Source: Carposina sasakii (Eukaryota > Arthropoda > Insecta > Lepidoptera > Carposinidae). Taken from it: DNA of 64,000 nucleotides. This document shows positions 22,441-34,550 of this stretch, piece after piece. The stretch spans positions 14,260,001 to 14,324,000 of the forward strand of contig CP053148.1 in NCBI GenBank assembly GCA_014607495.2, written 5' to 3'. The notes under the pieces are model-generated. The model searched no databases. It was not told the origin of the DNA and worked only from the letters and a program-made list of their open reading frames with translations. Each line of letters starts with the position of its first letter. Positions within the stretch are counted from its first letter, which is position 1. The position numbers and the translations under genes are program-made.

Positions 22441-25400
22441 CTACTTTAAAAAGAGAATTTTTAATGAAACCACAATAAATTTATGGATTTGAGTATGAGG
22501 CTAGGAGTATTGAATCGCCTTGTTATTTTTGGTTCACTTCGAAAAATAATGTATTATACAGCGATTCCCGCTACTCACATCTTATACCCCACTCGTACCA
22601 CTTTCCCCTACCTAGGTACTTATCTAATTCTATGTAGCAGGTGGTAACCCAAGGATCAGAATACCTATTTCCTACGACGTTACCAATCACGTTATCACCA
22701 TCTTTGCTAAAAATACTTCTTGCTACAGAGACTAAGACAATGTAATATCGTTTCCCTTATTAGTCAGTTAGTAGTCATCACGTGATTTGACGAGAGCGTA
22801 AAATTTTTTGTCTTCCTATTTCAATAGGAAACGTTTTGATGGTGAACCTTTATTTCGACTCGATCAAGATCTAATCCTACTTTGCCTAAGCTTTCTGATA
22901 TCATATCCAAATACTTACTTGTATGAAAATTTTAGCGACTTAGAGCGGTTTACTTAAAATAATAATCAAAACATAATTAAATTTTAATCTTATTTATTTT
23001 TAATACTGTAACAAAACAACGACTACCATTTTTATTTTACATAAAATGATAATGTCTAGGGATGACCTCCTTAGTTTGTAATATAAACTAATAACATGCA
23101 TAATCATTAAATGTTATCCCGCGAAAATTTACACAAACAAGCCTCATTTTAATAGTTTAGTATCCATATTGTACGATAGAGGTGTAGTAGGGGTAAGTAC
23201 CTACCTACTTTAAGTACCTACAATGTGTAATTACACACATATTATATTACACATGTAGAGTTGCGTAATTGTTCAATTTTCGCATTTTCCCGCGACTGAT
23301 TCTACCGTTATAGTTTTTTATACCGATTACACCGTTATAAACGTTTGAGTAGGTACCCACTTAAAGTTAAAAATTTCAGAAGTGAACGTGTTTATGAAAA
23401 TATCCTTTAGATAATTTAGTAAATTTTCCAAAATATTTTGTAGTTTTGCCATAAAAATATCTCTGAATTGACATGATCCTTAGAAATACGTGGTAAGTTG
23501 ATCTTCTATTGATCTGATCTGATTTCTAGCACATTGCACAAGTAAAACACCGGCCAGTAAACCTCCTAGCATCATGGAATCCTTATTTTACACGTGATTC
23601 CCCATTTATCTATCGAAGTTTAGCGGCCGCCATAGAGTTACATGATAGTTTCCAAGATTGTAGAAATAAATAGAGGTCAGTTAAAAAATCTTTACCATTT
23701 AATAGCATAACAATATTGTACCATGTCAACTCATTTACCAGGCAGGTACGAGTACTAAACTGTCTTTGAGGCTTTTTATATCGAAATATGCTTCCAAATA
23801 CCTTGTCGGACAAGCAGATCTCCTCATAACAATAATAAAAAGATTAACTTTAAAATACTTAATGATTTATAGTTTCTACGCTACAACCACTCGTGAATAA
23901 AGAAAAACTAATTGTTGTTAGAAAAAAAAATTAAATATGTATTCACCTTTCCAAGGAACATTAGCGTGTACCTAAATTATTACAAACTGAGCGATTCTTG
24001 GGAAGAGCTTAGATTTATTCCTGCTTTATTTCATAACATAATTGGAAGTTAAATTCAAGTTATTGTTAAGTATTCCAAAGGTTATATTTGCACCAAAGAT
24101 GGGTACGTAAAAGAAAATTTTAATGAGGAGACAGTTTGAGACCATTCTGCTACAACAACACAATAGTTACCTAACCTTAATAAAGTTTCCACTTGAAATA
24201 TCCAGTCTTCACAAAAGCAAATCCATTACATAATATATTTCATATATTATTAGATTTGCAATCTTCGCCATTATATAGTCGTTCTTTATATTTTAAATAT
24301 GTCCTTACTACTAGGTACAATGACGATAACACATTTTGCACCTAATTTTTTACGTTTAGAAATCTACTAGCATAGTGTTTTAATGAACATACCAAACCAG
24401 AGAGATACACAAGTTGAGAAGTTACCGAGTACCAATACAACGATACGGTTCATACTTTTATTACAAGTTTTGTGATATATTAACAATGTAATTTTCGATT
24501 TCTAAACGTAAATTCAAACACAATTCTTAGGTAGTATCTATACTTATCAGCCGTCAAGTTAGAAGAATATAATGATCATTAATTAACTAGTCAGATACTT
24601 ACTTGATACTCGTGCCTAGGCGAACTACTTACTATTTGTATTGTAGGTAAGACTTACAAAATACAAATAATGAAGTTTTGCCAATTTCAATATCGATTTA
24701 ATAATAATTAACATTACACAATATCGAGTATTTACTATGTAACCGTTTGTACCTATATTCTTCTGATGCTGGCATATAAATGTTACGTAGGTACATATAT
24801 ACTTACCTATAAATGCCTCAGTTCACATTCACAATTTTCTCAAGCTCGATATGATTGTCTATACTACTTAAGCAAATAATGAAGGTATTTGGTACTAATG
24901 GAAATGCTTTAAATAATCAAAAACTATTTTTTAATCCCAAATTTTTAAATTTTTACTACTTACGCCAACAAAAAGGCAACAGAATCGCAATTAAATTCAA
25001 TTTTAAATATTGTTTTCTCAACTTTTGAAACCAGTTAGTAAATAGGTATAGTTTTAACCTCATAATTATTTAGCAATAAGGCTTTTTTAACCTAAATGTA
25101 TCACATTTCAATAATGCACTAGATATATTCTCACGCATAGATATACTGTAGGTATAACTATGTTTGCTTATAACTAAAGACGGATTTACATTGGATTCAA
25201 TTCTATCTACACCTTTGTACACCTTTGTTGCTAGTGTACCTTACGTGCAATGCATAAAAAATGTTACTTGAAGGAAATAAAGGTCTGTAGGTTTAGTTTA
25301 GGTACTTAAATTGTTTAATCTAAGCATTTTAGCTATGTTCTTGTAGAATTGAACCCATTGATTGGGAGCCGTATTACGTTACGTGACACACTGAGCAAAG

Positions 25401-25981
25401 GCAGAAAAATCTTCAGAATAACACACCGATTGATCTTACTCGTATGTAGTAGGTAGGTTATGTTTAATGATCTGAACATATTCTCTTGTTGTGACTTATC
25501 TACGAACATTTTAAAATAAAATTCTGTTATAGTGTCTGACATTTCCAATTTGGACTCAGTAACCGATTCAAGTAAATCTATCCTAAATGGCTATAGAGAT
25601 TCAGGCTGAAACAATGTAAAACAAAATGAAAAGAATACAACCTGATTTTAAAAACTTAAATCACCCGTCGTTATTTGCTTCGGGTTAAATAACACAGCAT
25701 GGGATAAGGTAGGTATGTCGTATGTAATACTAATCTCAAACAATAATAAGAATGTAATATTTGAGCATTGCCAAAACTCGTTATAGATCATATAAGTAGG
25801 ATGCTTTAATTAATAGGTAATTAGGTAAAATTATTAATAATTTTATAATAGGTAATTATAAATTATATAGGTATATAACTAAAAGAAATTCTCAAAGCAG
25901 TAAATCATAGTATAAATCTTAGCCCTTATTTCATATTTTGATTTGAGCCTAAACTACGAACTAACTATAAAAAACAATAAT
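22441..25981. other. 3.5-kb AT-rich intergenic stretch
   Basis: No gene, RNA or repeat terminus recognised. The ORFs at 23610-23813 and 25333-25548 have no family motif. The right end presumably includes the 3'UTR of the SLC36 gene; no canonical minus-strand AATAAA is obvious in the first 100 bp after the stop. Confidence 0.45.
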
Positions 25982-26396
25982 TTACTCGACACCGTGTATT
26001 ATGTCTAAAATGCTGATATAGGAACCTGTCAGAAATCCTAGTATTCCAAAAGATACCAAGAATATATTCTTCACTAGTACCCAATTGAAGCGGCCGAGGC
26101 CGTTAGGCCTATCCCAGAATGTCACAGTTTCGATGACCGCAGGGAAGATTAGTCCGAGAAAAGAGAGACATACAGCACCGACAAGTGAAATGAAAGGACC
26201 CAAGTTAGGAATGGCGATGGCTATACCGAGGGTCATAATAATGAGGCTGATCCTAATGCTGTATTCGGCGAGATTCTTCCTGCGGCCGAAATAGTGGCAA
26301 ACGTTCTTCCAGATGATTTCCATTGGCACATAGAATTGGAGGCTGTATGTGAAGAATATGGCTACGGCAATCATCAACTTCACGCACTGTCCTAAT
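25982..26396 (-). CDS. SLC36 transporter exon 5 (C-terminal membrane segments, stop)
   Basis: TACTTTACAG|ATTAGG, 415 bp to TAA at 25982. It encodes LGQCVKLMIAVAIFFTYSLQ, then YSIRISLIIMTLGIAIAIPN and a final ILGFLTGSYISILDIIHGVE. Confidence 0.92.
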
Positions 26397-29300
26397 CTGT
26401 AAAGTAGAAAAAAAGTATTTATCAACGTTTATACTTTGTATGTTTTACAAAATTTACGTAAATATACTACATATATATTTATTTTCGACAGGTCAAAGCC
26501 TATTATTTTTCAGGCTCGGCTATCACAAACGAGGGTCGGGATTTTGATAAATTTATATAGAAATCGATGCTCGACAACCTTGAAATTTATCACATGGCTA
26601 GCCAAAGAATGTGTGTGCACTGCTGAAAACCAAAATTTCGCGCGCCGTGTCATGATAAGCGGCTCTTAAAATGAACAATACTGAATAACTTTACTGATTG
26701 ATGTACAGAAAAGTTTAAGTTAAATGCGTGTAATGGTGAGAATACTTACATTTCATCAGCAGGTAAATTTAAAGTAATGCTTCCATCGGTTGCATTTCCG
26801 TATTTCAGATAACCGAAGAATCCAGTGAAAGCGTACAGTGAAACAACAAACAGCATGCCAATGTTTAATACGCTGGGGCATCCGATGAAGTGATTAGGTG
26901 TCTTCATGTTATTCTCCAGGGGCATCACAACGCCAATACCTTCAAGGGCGAAGATGGCAGTTCCAAAGAAGGTTGGGAGACGTGCGAATCCCGCGAATGA
27001 TTCACGCTCACTTACACTAGGAATGTCTTGGAAAAGATAATAGAAGGTTATTCCCATGCCGGTGCCTACCAAAAGATTGGCAATCATAGAGAACGGTGCA
27101 AGATACTTCAGGTTTCTTATCAGATTCATCAGAATTAGGAATGGCAGAAGAACTGCCATGTAGCATCGAATGTCAACATTGTGCGGTAACCAATCGCTTT
27201 TCTCTGCATAAAAATCTACTACTTGTTTCATATTTTTGGAGACGAATACAATGTACACGCAGCAACAGCCCAGTAAGTCGATAACCAGGAACCAGTTAAC
27301 CATGGCTCTGCAAAAGAAATAACAACTTATAAGTAATTTATAGGTTCAATCAGTAGATTGTCTGTAGTATTTAGTAGAATCCATAGTAACGGACATAGCT
27401 TATTCCTCTATGCTATGGAGAAGAAGAAGGTATACTATAGGTACTTCTCTGCCACTGAGCACTATTTGGATTTTTGAATGTGGAGGGTTTGTGAACTTAA
27501 TATTTGCCGAAAATATAAAAAAAAACAGTATACTTACTTGGCAAGTCTTGAGAACTTATGCATGGCAGGTGGTCCAGCAAGAAATGCAGCCTCGGCAGTT
27601 TCAGCGAATCCAAGAGATGGTTTTTGTATCCTTCTGCAGAGTTCATGAGACGTTTTAACGAGGATGTGGACACAGTAGGTACAGATACCTCCGATAGCGA
27701 AGGTGGCCGCCAGTCCGAAGAAAAGTCCGGCATTCAGAAAAGCCATGGGCATAGCCAGAATTCCACTTCCCAGAGATCCCTTCAGCAAATGTATCAGAGT
27801 ATCCAAATCCCTGAAAAATAGAGATAAATAAAATTAAGTAAGTAATGAAATAAATGCACAAATTATATAATTGTGATGATAAATAGGATTGTAAGCTGTC
27901 TATTGGAAATTGTTATTTCGCTACCTATAACTTTCTTTTCAAGCAATAGTCGAAAATGGAAAATCTTGACTGTTATCGAAGATGTATGTTGAAATTGTTT
28001 TTACGGAAGGCGACAAACTGACACTTAATCAGTTTTTTAAAGTTTGATGATTAGACCACAGATCAGATACTTACGAAGTGGGGTGGGCCAGTTTCCTGTT
28101 CTCGAATGGGTTATAGTCCTCATCCGCCTCGATATCACGGCCCGGCATTTCCATGAGGGGCAACGTGGACCCCGCCTGCTGTTCCACGGGAATCTCATTT
28201 GGATCAACTTTATACCTGCAAAACGTTCCCCAAATACCATTATAGTAATTGCTATGATTCTCGTATGTGTAAATTATTCAATAGAGGTAGTTAGGTACTA
28301 GTTAGAAGTGAGTAGGGTATAACAGTATAGTTTTATTCTAGAACAGACTGAATCTAATTCTTAAGCGCGACATAGATATGATTTGATCTAACAGCGAAAA
28401 GAAGCGCCATGATAAAAGCTTGTGTGGATTAAACAATGTGATATGATATGTGACGCGGATCTGGCCTATTTAATTGAATCTAATATTTGCCAAAACATGG
28501 TAACCCTACGAACGAAATAAAGTGGCATACAATGGAAATGATCAAATTGAAATTAAGCATTAATATGTGTGAGTGTTTATGTGTGAAGTGTGATACATTC
28601 ATTATGGTCTCGAAATAAAATATATAACATTTTTTCGTATGCGCTTCACTCTGTTAAGACTTGGCATTTACAAAGGGTGGCTCAACAATTAAATTCAATA
28701 CAGCTTTACGTTGGCGAGAAGACAAAATACGAGTACTGTTGAGTTGTCTGATTAGAGTGATTGATATTATGCTGAAACTTGTACAATTAATTAATACAGA
28801 TTAAGTTCGGATTGTGAGACATAAAGCTAAATTAAATTTGTACAAGTGTGTAGTTAGAGAGCCAATCCCGAGCCTGAACAGAGATGGCGCACAGCGAACG
28901 AGCGCCCGAGCTCCGCTGGCGAGCGCACCGCGCGCCAACGGAGCCAGCCAGGCTCTCACTCTTACATAACTTCCACTTTTACCATTACCAAACAAAACAA
29001 ATTATATTAATAAAATTGAAACCATAAAATGGAATGATGTACCGGTGTATGAGTCCATTGCAAGATGATCAAGGTCGTCGAACGACTTTAATCTCGTGGA
29101 AGCAGCACACGTCTTCCCGTCTCCGAACGGCGCATCGAGCAATTTAGCTCGTTTAAGGAGCAAGTACTTAACAGTCAACATACAATTAAAAATACCATTA
29201 TAACGATAAGACATTTGTCAATAAAAAGTTTAACAAACAATTAAAGCTGGGGCCAGAGGCCCGCGTCTCCGAGGAGCGCACTTGTATTACATTCTAATTG

Positions 29301-29704
29301 CTACTAGTTTAGGGCACTTAACCTTGCTATCAATGAGATATATGAGAATCTTTCTTTTCAATGTCCTGTTGAACAAAAATGTCAATATTATTAATATTCC
29401 GACATAATATGTTTCAAATATATCCAAATAGGTATTATGCTGAACAAACATGACGAAAAGCTGAAAGCATGCTTTCTTCTAGTTTAATCTTGATATCAAA
29501 GCAGAAAAACTATTTTTGATTGTGACCAGATTAAAATGAATTAAGATTATTGACAATAGATATGCAAGTCCAAGCTAGTCGATGATGCTGTAGAGGCCTT
29601 GTGGGCAACTAATATGCTATTACTTACTTGACCATAACAAGATCTGACAAGTCATTTCTGACTCCTTTTTTCTTCGGGTCATATTCGGCTATCATCGGCC
29701 GCAT
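25982..29704 (-). CDS. SLC36-family proton-coupled amino-acid transporter (pathetic-like), 5 coding exons, complete
   Basis: SLC36/PAT proteins move small neutral amino acids with protons across the plasma or lysosomal membrane. The coding exons on the minus strand are 29704-29628, 28215-28075, 27810-27538, 27307-26750 and 26396-25982. Together they make 488 codons including TAA, the usual family size. The N-terminus is hydrophilic (MRPMIAEYDPKKKGVRNDLS). TM1 has the signature TLIHLLKGSLGSGILAMPMA. Later landmarks are NAGLFFGL, YGNATDGSITLNLP and a C-terminal ETVTFWDRPNGLGRFNWVL followed by two membrane segments. About 11 membrane segments are expected. All four introns are phase 2. An in-frame upstream exon cannot be excluded, because the start exon opens at an acceptor (CACAG|AAACCCCAA-ATG). 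Confidence 0.9.
26750..27307 (-). CDS. SLC36 transporter exon 4 (TM3-TM8)
   Basis: TTTGCAG|AGCCATGG to GAAAT|GTAAGT, 558 bp. It opens AMVNWFLVIDLLGCCCVYIV. Further landmarks are YMAVLLPFLILMNLIRNLKY, FFGTAIFALEGIGVVMPLEN and YAFTGFFGYLKYGNATDG, all typical of the family. Confidence 0.92.
27538..27810 (-). CDS. SLC36 transporter exon 3 (TM1-TM2)
   Basis: TTTTTCAG|GGATTTGG to GCCAA|GTAAGT. DLDTLIHLLKGSLGSGILAM is the SLC36 TM1 signature. A second hydrophobic stretch (GLAATFAIGGICTYCVHILV) and the loop ELCRRIQKPSLGFAETAEAA follow. Confidence 0.92.
28075..28215 (-). CDS. SLC36 transporter exon 2 (cytosolic N-terminus)
   Basis: TTTTGCAG|GTATAAAG to CACTTC|GTAAGT. It encodes YKVDPNEIPVEQQAGSTLPL, then MEMPGRDIEADEDYNPFENR and KLAHPTS, a charged segment ahead of TM1. 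Confidence 0.85.
28860..28970. promoter_or_regulatory. CpG-rich block in SLC36 intron 1, candidate alternative promoter
   Basis: About 110 bp of unusually GC- and CpG-rich sequence (gatggcgcacagcgaacgag, gcgcaccgcgcgccaacgg) in an otherwise AT-rich intron. Read on the minus strand it contains TGTGCGCCATCTCTG. Weaker CpG-rich pieces are at 29090-29140 and 29250-29280. Promoter function is a guess from composition. Confidence 0.3.
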
Positions 29705-29713
29705 TTGGGGTTT
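29628..29713 (-). CDS. SLC36 transporter exon 1 (start codon at 29704)
   Basis: Acceptor TTTTGTCACAG at 29714 and donor GTCAA|GTAAGT. The first ATG lies 9 bases in and reads MRPMIAEYDPKKKGVRNDLSD, then LVMVK. The presence of an acceptor means a non-coding (or further coding) exon lies upstream. Confidence 0.75.
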
Positions 29714-29814
29714 CTGTGACAAAAGATACAATGGTGGTATAAAGGTAAGTAGGTATAATATTATTTATTTTTTCAAATTCAAATTCAACACAATACTGAT
29801 ACATGTACCTAACT

Positions 29815-29960
29815 ATGACTGGCGCACACAAAACATTATACATATTATCCACCTGTCACTACTAACCGAACTTTTACATCTCAACTATACCCTCAAAATT
29901 GGTCAAAAGGCTCTGCCTACCCCGTAAGGGATAAAGGCGTGATTATATGTAGGTATGTAT
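29815..29960 (+). repeat. LINE 3' tail
   Basis: 'catctcaactataccctc' to 'gctctgcctaccccgtaagg' then (tatgtagg)n. Same tail as 54110-54240 and, in reverse, 11385-11649. Confidence 0.6.
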
Positions 29961-29973
29961 ATTATATTATATG

Positions 29974-30249
29974 TATAGGGTGTAACAGAAATGGTATGTT
30001 AAGCGAAAAGCTATGTAAATAGCCCACTGTAGAGAACGTATTTCCAAAATTTGAGACTCGAAATCACATGTTTATTTTTTAAGATTGTATGGACATTCTT
30101 GAGTTGTTTAGGAATACGTACTCCATACTTAAAAAAAAATAAACTTGTGATTTCGAGTACGAAATTTTGTAGGTGGGTTCCTTTTAGTGTTTTAGTTTAG
30201 CTATTTACTAAGCTTTTCGCTTAACATACCCCTTTTGTTACACGCTGTA
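29974..30249. mobile_element. MITE family A, second copy
   Basis: TATAGGGTGTAACAGAAATG at the left, ACATACCCCTTTTGTTACAC then GCTGTA at the right. It shares gtatgttaagcgaaaagct and the inner repeats with 17481-17770. Confidence 0.75.
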
Positions 30250-31801
30250 TATTATATTATATCGATAAGCACTTCTTCATTAAGTATCAGTTCTTAATAA
30301 ATACAAATAGGCCTAGGCAGTCGTAATTCGCAATAGATATATCATTCAAGTGTCGGAATAAAAGATCGTTGATTGGAGCAACGGTTGGTCTATTCCACTT
30401 TGATCATAGTGGAATAGACCAAGGTTAAAGGTTGGGGGGTTGTGACCTTTCATATTTGTAGAGAATCTCACAATAATATTTACAAAATGTTATTCGATTT
30501 GTTTTGAAACCTCGGCATTGATATTTTTCGGTTTGTTGTTGACGTGTTTTCTGCGTAAGAATCTGGCAGAGGCACGGCCGGCGACTCGAGCCATCCACGT
30601 AACTACCATTGCTATTTTGGGAGTATATAAATAATTCGCTCCCGTGTCGTCATAAAATCGCAATGCTAAACTAACCAATGTTATAGTTTGTGTACAATTT
30701 GTTAGTAACCGGAGGCGTAACAAAAGACAAAAAAAGCAATCTATTTCCTTGAATTCGCCAAATCAATCAAGTTCAAATTATTCGGATAGTAAACTGAAAT
30801 GGCCAATTTTCTGACCGGCCGTTTTTAGATAACAATAAGCAAGTTAATCGATCTAGATTATTTGTAAGATAGTAGTAATGAATGGTGAATTAAAACAAGC
30901 ATAGTAAGTTACAAACGTGAGGATAAGGATTCAATTTATGATGCAATGAACTGAGAAATAACTAGTATCCATATTTATTGTGACTAGGTACATTATGCAT
31001 TTGACATAGCAACGGTATCGGCCAGTATATCGGCAATAATTTACTGCCACCCCTTTAGAACCGCACTGAGTCATTCAATGTGGGCCCGCTATTTTATTCC
31101 CCCCATGGATTCAGTAACCTGTTTCATGAACTAGACATAAGGTATATTTTAAACTCTACTGTGCTACAAAAGAAGCCTATTTTTGTGTACCCGGAGATGA
31201 ACCCGTTGTTGAGACTAAGAACAATTGTCTGGTGGTCTGACTGAAACCGGTTTGGAGTGTTATTGGGAAGGAACCAGTCAAGCCATGGATGAGCATCCTT
31301 TGTCTAGTGATATACGAGAGACAGGCATACATAAAATTACATAATATTACGGAATCGCAGTCACCGATGACAGTAAGTGAACTCTCCATTATTGGTTACT
31401 GATTATCTCTAAATGCTTTTGGATCGACGGAACTGTTTCTACCGAAAGTCGTAAGTGGCTAAAGGTTTGATACATTGTCCGATCGCCAACTCTACTTAGA
31501 AATATTTTTGGGCATAATTATTTGATTATTATGATTAATCATGATATAACGAAATAGAACCTATACTCGGATGTAACAACTTTGACAAATGTTGTAGATT
31601 TTTTCACAAACCAGGGGAGGCAATCCTCAAAAAGTCTCGAGTTGGAACGAAGCCGAAACGGAACCGTTGTAGATGGTCAGAACAAAGCAATAATTACTTT
31701 ACGGCGGCGACGTAATTAAACACATTTCAGCACGAGACAGATATTTATTTTCTCGCGACCGATGCTTGCTAAAATTTACCTTATTACTCAAGCGGTAAGT
31801 A
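30250..31801. other. upstream region of the SLC36 gene, no coding exon recognised
   Basis: Holds a 15-bp-stem hairpin at 30385-30422 (TTGGTCTATTCCACT...AGTGGAATAGACCAA). A GC-richer block at 30555-30660 contains 'agtatataaa'. Either could belong to an upstream exon or promoter, but nothing decides it. Confidence 0.35.
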
Positions 31802-32173
31802 TACAGGATGTTTTTTGTGGCCACCATCAACGACGGGTACGTACTCTATACATCAAATAAAGTAAATTTATGCCAAAAAAAATGATGGGAAATAATTTTA
31901 TTTTTTATTTTAATTACTTGATCGGGCGAAATTTATAGTGTCTAGTGTCTATGTTAGTTTTTTATAGACATATATTAATTATTTCTCGTGAAAAAATCTT
32001 GCTATGCGCGTCTATGGGCATTTATGCAGAAAAACGCAGTCTATTTACTCATCTTTGGACCCTAATATTTTGGAAACCAGACACTTCTCAGGTATGCTTC
32101 CATGGAAAAAAATGATCGTGATGATGAGATTCCGTAGTTTTCGGGAACGTTGACGACCAAAAATCATTCTGTA
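31802..32173 (+). mobile_element. MITE family B, complete copy
   Basis: Starts TACAGGATGTTTTTTGTGGC and ends GACCAAAAATCATTCTGTA. Internal blocks are 'cgacgggtacgtactctata', 'ctcgtgaaaaaatcttgcta' and 'ttttcgggaacgttgacg'. Other copies are at 37234-37745 and 63250-63634, with a fragment at 3061. Confidence 0.75.
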
Positions 32174-33375
32174 TATTGCTTCGCACCGCGTTTCGTTAAC
32201 AGTTCGTTAGTGGTTGCGTTTCGGCTCAAAATTTTCAAGAATTGCCCCCCAGGACTGTATCATGAATGTGATCAAAGCATAGAAATAAAATATAATCAAC
32301 AGAAAACTTAAGCTGTACAAGACGCGTTATAGTTAAATTAAAAGGAGACTGTGATTTAAATCAGAAGTTATTTAGACTCTTGGGATATAATCAACTTCTT
32401 TTGATGTAAAGAGCTTAACTATATTACCTAAAGAAAAAATACTTGATTGACCATTTGCGTGATAAGATAGGTATTAACTGGTGACAGACAGTTGCTATGG
32501 AGTCGGGAACGCTCCAGAGACAGATCGTTATACCTGTACTACAAATAAGATATAAGTATTCATATTTATTTATGTTCATAATTAGGCCGTGATAGGTTTG
32601 TTTTACATTAGTCTTTTTGTAGTTTGAGGAGTCTTTACCATTCAGAATCAAAAGGTACCTAGGGATGGGCAGAATATCAGTAGCTACCAGCCAACTAGTT
32701 ACTATCACCGGCAATCAATAAGCTTAACATAAAAAACTGATATTAAGCCTAGAAACCCTGAAATGTAAATCCTACATTATTCCGTATAAGAATCTTACAG
32801 GATCCTCATGGCTGCTAGTTTATGATGTACCTACCAATGGCCACACCACAAATGCAAACTTTGCCTAAACTGGCAAATATTTATCACGATTCGCAAAATA
32901 AGAATCGTAGGTATCGACGATGCCATTATAACTGTCGTGGTAGAAAACGTTCGCAATATTGACAGGAGTATTATACCATCATCACGAGCCTCTAATAGGT
33001 AGGTAATACTGATTGTGGCAAACATCTATTGTGTGCTGGATATGTATGCGTATAGTAACACACCCATAATAGCATATGATCACTTCGTGGTATGGCTGTG
33101 AGTTTTATATATTACTAGTGAACGCACGCGACTTCGTCCACGTAAAGTTTAGAATTGCCCGTTCCCGGGGGAATTTGGGATTCGTATTTAGTGGACTTTT
33201 AAAAGGAAGACCATCTCTGCCTATATCATCGGGAAAATGGCTCCATGTTATTTATGTACCTACGTAGTTGCACAGCTACAACCTAGGCTTTGTTCAAGTG
33301 TAATTTAAATAGCTAAACTTGTTACCTTATTATACGTAAAAGAAAATTACTTTTATAAAATAAGTACTTTATCGT
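32174..33375. other. intergenic, with a diverged Helitron-related piece
   Basis: 33114-33200 ('ctagtgaacgcacgcgactt', 'cccgttcccgggggaattt') resembles the 3' end and the internal repeat of the Helitron family at 41.6 kb but is strongly diverged. The rest has no recognisable content. Confidence 0.4.
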
Positions 33376-33995
33376 AAGGAGAGTGAATGCTGAATATCGG
33401 GTGAATGGGGCACTTAATTCTTTTATGAGAAGCTAGAAAGTGTCGCAAGCGGCACGTCTGGCTGTTCATAGAGGTATTCTGGTGCTGACTCTTATGTATG
33501 GTAGTGAAAGTTGGGTATGGCAGAAACCATAATACCAAAGTCAAGTGAATGCAGTGGAAATGAGAGCATTAAGAAGTATGTGTCGGTGTGGAGGCACTTT
33601 GAAAGATAGAATAAGAAATGAGGTGATCAGAAAGAAGTATGGTATAAATGAGGACGTGGTGACGAAGATTTAGAAGGGTATGTTGAGGTGGTTTGGGCAT
33701 GAGGAGAGGATAAGTGAAAGTAGACTGACAAAGAAAGTATACGACAGAAGAGTGGATGGAAGGGTTGGAAGGGGAAGACCTTGGCGGACCTTCATCGATC
33801 AAATTGGTTAAATTCTAGAAAAAGATCAGGTCAAGAGTAACCTATCCTAAACCGACGAGCGTGCATGAAGAATATCATGAAAGTAGATGAAGCGAAAGAG
33901 GTGTGTCAGGCAGGATCGTAGCAAATGGAGATTCGTGATCCCTGCCTACCCCTCCGGAAAAGAGGCGTGATTTTTATGTATATATGTATGTATGT
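33376..33995 (+). mobile_element. LINE fragment, C-terminal RT ORF with several stops
   Basis: Decodes as [75 protein letters not shown] and RPWRTFIDQIG. It ends 'cctgcctacccctccggaaa', then 'agaggcgtgatttt' and a (tatg)n tail. It is interrupted by stops and homologous to 20000-20700. Confidence 0.8.
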
Positions 33996-34460
33996 ACTTT
34001 ATCGTTTACAAATAAGTGAGCACTTCAAGACCTTCAGGAATATTTGTCAATAATAATAAAGCGACACGCCTCCCTACGTAGTAGCTTAAATCAACTGTAT
34101 CGAACAATATTGCACTACTCAATAAGCGACTGTCACGATCAGTAAATATTATCTAGAAGATGCGAATGACTTGCTATACAAACAAGGATAACTGATGACA
34201 ATAAATAGGTAATGAATGTATAAACTGCGAATTAGGTACTATATAACATTTTCACTGAATAGCTAGAATACAATGAAACCTTTTACCTTTTAACAATGGA
34301 ACCTTTTACGATCATTGTCATTTTAATAATTTGAGATTTGTCGTGTTAATAATAAATCAACTGTTCTGAGGGCGCTTGATAGCTGTGACGTAAAATAGCG
34401 CCGAACGAAACCAAACACTTACAGTCGCTTTTAGAGGGTGCGTAAATTCCTTCATCACCG

Positions 34461-34550
34461 CTAATGGGCGTTTTTCCACTAGACGATACGACTACGACAT
34501 TTCGTCATCTAGTATGGGGGTCCGTGTCGTCTAATGGAAAAACGATCCAT
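34461..34550. mobile_element. foldback MITE related to the 16.69-kb palindrome core
   Basis: 'taatgggcgtttttccacta' then 'gacgata', and inverted 'gtgtcgtctaatggaaaaac' then 'gatcc'. The arms are about 25 bp with mismatches. Confidence 0.5.

Noticed and set aside
28801..28995. Ala/Arg-rich minus-strand ORF in the CpG-rich block
   Set aside because: Composition follows from the GC-rich patch; no splice context or family motif.
30622..30630. TATATAAA as a promoter TATA box
   Set aside because: Such strings are common by chance in AT-rich DNA; no transcript or start motif supports it.
30490..30723. 77-codon minus-strand ORF upstream of SLC36
   Set aside because: Moderately GC-rich but no recognised motif, and no splice phase links it to exon 1 convincingly.
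33353..33802. Minus-strand ORFs
   Set aside because: Antisense of the plus-strand LINE fragment at 33376-33995.
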